Assembly (NCBI RefSeq): GCF_932526225.1 | Contig: NC_064036.1 | Span: 2,606,001 to 2,662,500, forward strand | Length of the DNA stretch: 56,500 nt | Direction of reading: 5' to 3' | Origin: Nematostella vectensis | Lineage: Eukaryota > Cnidaria > Anthozoa > Actiniaria > Edwardsiidae | Part shown: positions 36,888 through 56,500 of the stretch, in pieces | Numbering within the stretch: the stretch's first letter is position 1 | Layout of the letters: the number at the start of each line of letters is the position of its first letter | The notes under the pieces: model-generated | The model's database searches: none | Told to the model about the DNA's origin: nothing | The model's input: the letters and a program-made list of their open reading frames with translations, nothing else | Program-made: the position numbers and the translations under genes

Positions 36888-36960
36888 TGACGTCATTGGT
36901 GGCAATAGGCTATCAGTAAATAGTGCGCTTGATATAGTGAAAGGGTCGCGCGGCTAATAT
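36888..36960 (+). promoter_or_regulatory. CRE plus TATA-like box without an assigned gene
   Basis: TGACGTCA at about 36888-36895 and TATATAA near 36957 are promoter-like on the plus strand. No convincing coding exon follows directly. Confidence 0.25.
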
Positions 36961-37609
36961 ATAAACACGTTAGAGGACAATAACCGAGTATTAACCACCA
37001 CGTGGCTCCAACCAATCGTAACGCAGAAGTGCTGTAGCGTAAACACAAAGCCACGATCCTTTTGATCCTTGACCTAAACTCATTTGTAACAGGATAACCG
37101 AAGATCGAGTGGTGAACACGAGTGAACCTTTTCGCGTTCCCTGTCCTTTTAGCTTAACCAGTCCGTGCTGTATTTCTTCCATGTCTTGGTCGTCATTAGA
37201 GGAATTTGCTCTGCTACTCTTGCAATTTTTGGCGGGAATACACCAAGCGTGACTTCTATCTGTTGTTTGTTCTGACATAAATATGGTTTGTAAAAATGTC
37301 TACTCTTGAGAATATTGTGAAATTAATGAATCATATCCTGACCTCAAAGAGCGTAGCAATTACACTGACGTTATTAAGAAAAACAATTCCGTGCGACGTA
37401 TGTTATCCCAAATCACGCATACTAGGACTCCAGCACGGCGGTAGCCTAATTGCATTACTTTTGACTCTGGACGACCAGTTACTTTATATAACAGACAGCT
37501 GTCCAGTCTCCCAGTTACTGATAGATGTTTGATAGGAAAAGTGTCTTTTTCAGCCTCCATTTTGTCATCCTAGCAAAATGCCGAATGGGAAGCAGCCATT
37601 TGTACAAGG

Positions 37610-38012
37610 TACCTCTAATTTTCGCGCGTTTAAATTCGTGATTTCAAAAAATTCGCGAACTTTAAGACTCGTGAAAAATTAAGTCTGCAAACTTTAATCT
37701 CGCGAAATCTAATGGATATAGAAAAATTGACGACAGAGATTATGCTTTCGATAATGGGTCAAGAACACTTTTCTGTACTATGACAACTTTTAAAAAAGAC
37801 AATGTGTTGATTTAGTTTAATATATTGGTTCTTCAATTGTTAGTTTTAACGTCAATTTTTTGTAAAAACGAGAAAATAATGTCACTTTGAACTTCAAATT
37901 CGTGAAATTAACAAAAAAACAATTTTTCTCCGCGATCGCGAAATTAACGACTCGCGAAAGTGCTGATAATTTTTTTTGCGAAATGAAGCGCGAAAATAAA
38001 AAAAACTAGGTA
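37610..38012. mobile_element. MITE-like repeat rich in TCGCGAAA motifs
   Basis: The ends are TACCT...TTTTCGCGC and GCGCGAAAAT...AGGTA, imperfect terminal inverted repeats. Inside are many short inverted TTCGCGA/TCGCGAA blocks. It has no coding capacity. Family assignment is uncertain. Confidence 0.6.
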
Positions 38013-39165
38013 GCCGGAGTGTCAGGTCCTTTTATCTCTATGAAGTATATACCGGGACGCGAACAAGAGCCTTTAAGTCGTTTAAAAATGTTTCCACCGG
38101 TCTCCCACGCGAGCGGAGCCCCATGAAAAATATGGTAGCAAATATTGGTAACCCATCGTATTTGCGCGCGATATCTGTCCGTCCCAAAAGAAAATATCCG
38201 TCCACACGGCACGGCCACGGCATTTCATATTCGGTAAAACCAAACCCAACTCTTTTGATCTCCGAAATGCACCTCCGTGGCCCCACACATAGTTTCTCTT
38301 AAAATTCTCGATTTTACTGAAATTGGATCTAGCAGAAAACTGTTCTCACAGATCTCTTTTCTCACAAATCTCACAGAAACATTATTTGAGCCGACTTGGG
38401 AGAGGTGTCCTGTTGCGCCTTATGCAACACACCCCTCCCCTCCCCCCTAATTACCAGCAACATGGGGGATATATAATCCTTCATTCAACCTCCGTGTGCT
38501 GTAAACAAGACGTTTGGTACACCAGTCAGGGCCGAAAAAATAACCATCCTTGCTGCTGTGGTACCCTCCCTTTTATTATATGCGTGTCCTGTCTCTCTCG
38601 ATGAGTTATGGACACAGGATGGCTCGTTACGCTGCTCGTGTGATCTTTATCAGGCGGTTGATTAGGTACAAGACAATCTCAGCCCATTTCGTACTTTTGA
38701 CCTCTTCATCTACGGGGAGCATGAGAAAATTACACATAGATAAACTTATCATGCAGTAAAATATCGCGAGCGGTCCGAGCTGGCAAGGTCATCCCGCAGT
38801 ATAATAAATTGTCCATAGAAACAATCATAATCAGATTCAATTTCCAGATGTTTTATTGCGTCTGCTTATTTTAATTATGTTTCATTTAGTGAAAGGCGGT
38901 AGATTCGAACGCTAAATTGACAGAAAAGCAACTTAAAGCAACTTGAACGGCTGAGAGCACTCTATATCGTGTCACGTTCTGCCTGCGTGACTACTGTCAT
39001 GCGTGACAATTACTTGGGCTCGGGCCTTCGAAGTTGCCATTGGGTAGCCGCTGACCGATCTGTGTTATTTTTTTGTTATCGCCCTCTCAAAGTAGCGCCT
39101 TCGACCTTCATTATCTCTCTTGGTTTTGTAGACGAGTGTTTCAGCGCGCTAAAGCGTACAGAGAA

Positions 39166-56500
<17,335 letters not shown>

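Noticed and set aside
36991-37278. 95-codon minus-strand frame starting MSEQTTDRSH
   Set aside because: No recognisable domain and no supporting splice sites or neighbours. It may be real, but the sequence alone does not support it.

Overview
This window is eukaryotic nuclear DNA, most likely from an anthozoan cnidarian (a sea anemone such as Nematostella fits; this is inference, no database was searched). It carries intron-rich animal genes with GT-AG introns, high similarity to vertebrate orthologues, short non-autonomous transposons, a tRNA-derived SINE, a Penelope-type hammerhead ribozyme and a very large amount of minisatellite DNA. Only short pieces of the reading frames are genes, so every gene here was assembled by hand from splice sites, phase and family similarity.

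Layout: (1) 1-4154, minus strand: a secreted or membrane multidomain gene built from phase-1 exons (signal peptide, CUB, three calcium-binding EGF domains, at least two cadherin repeats). (2) 4155-9485: mostly unrecognised, with a long foldback, simple repeats and two weak exon candidates. (3) 9504-14323, plus: a complete nine-exon CTDNEP1/Dullard phosphatase gene, followed by a 629-bp inverted-repeat transposon with a perfect 9-bp target duplication. (4) 16832-27915, minus: a complete nine-exon PEX2 peroxin gene whose stop codon lies inside a 48-bp minisatellite; its 3' part together with the satellite is present twice (3,356 bp apart), the outer copy being a broken pseudogene copy. (5) 29614-35409, minus: a MARCH1/8-type RING-CH E3 ligase gene. 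(6) 39166-56500+, plus: the first 16 coding exons (637 codons) of a GH31 alpha-glucosidase with signal peptide and trefoil domain (lysosomal acid alpha-glucosidase type), running off the right edge.

The genes are unrelated housekeeping or extracellular genes and do not form an operon or pathway. The most striking feature is how the minisatellites relate to exons: several arrays are tandem copies of an exon edge together with its splice site. GH31 exon 2 3' end plus donor is present 11 times, exon 16 3' end plus donor 17 times, exon 13 acceptor plus 5' end about 80 times, exons 6 and 8 acceptor edges 2-3 times, and the PEX2 terminal exon tail and stop dozens of times. This recurrent exon-edge amplification is the best candidate for an undescribed phenomenon here.
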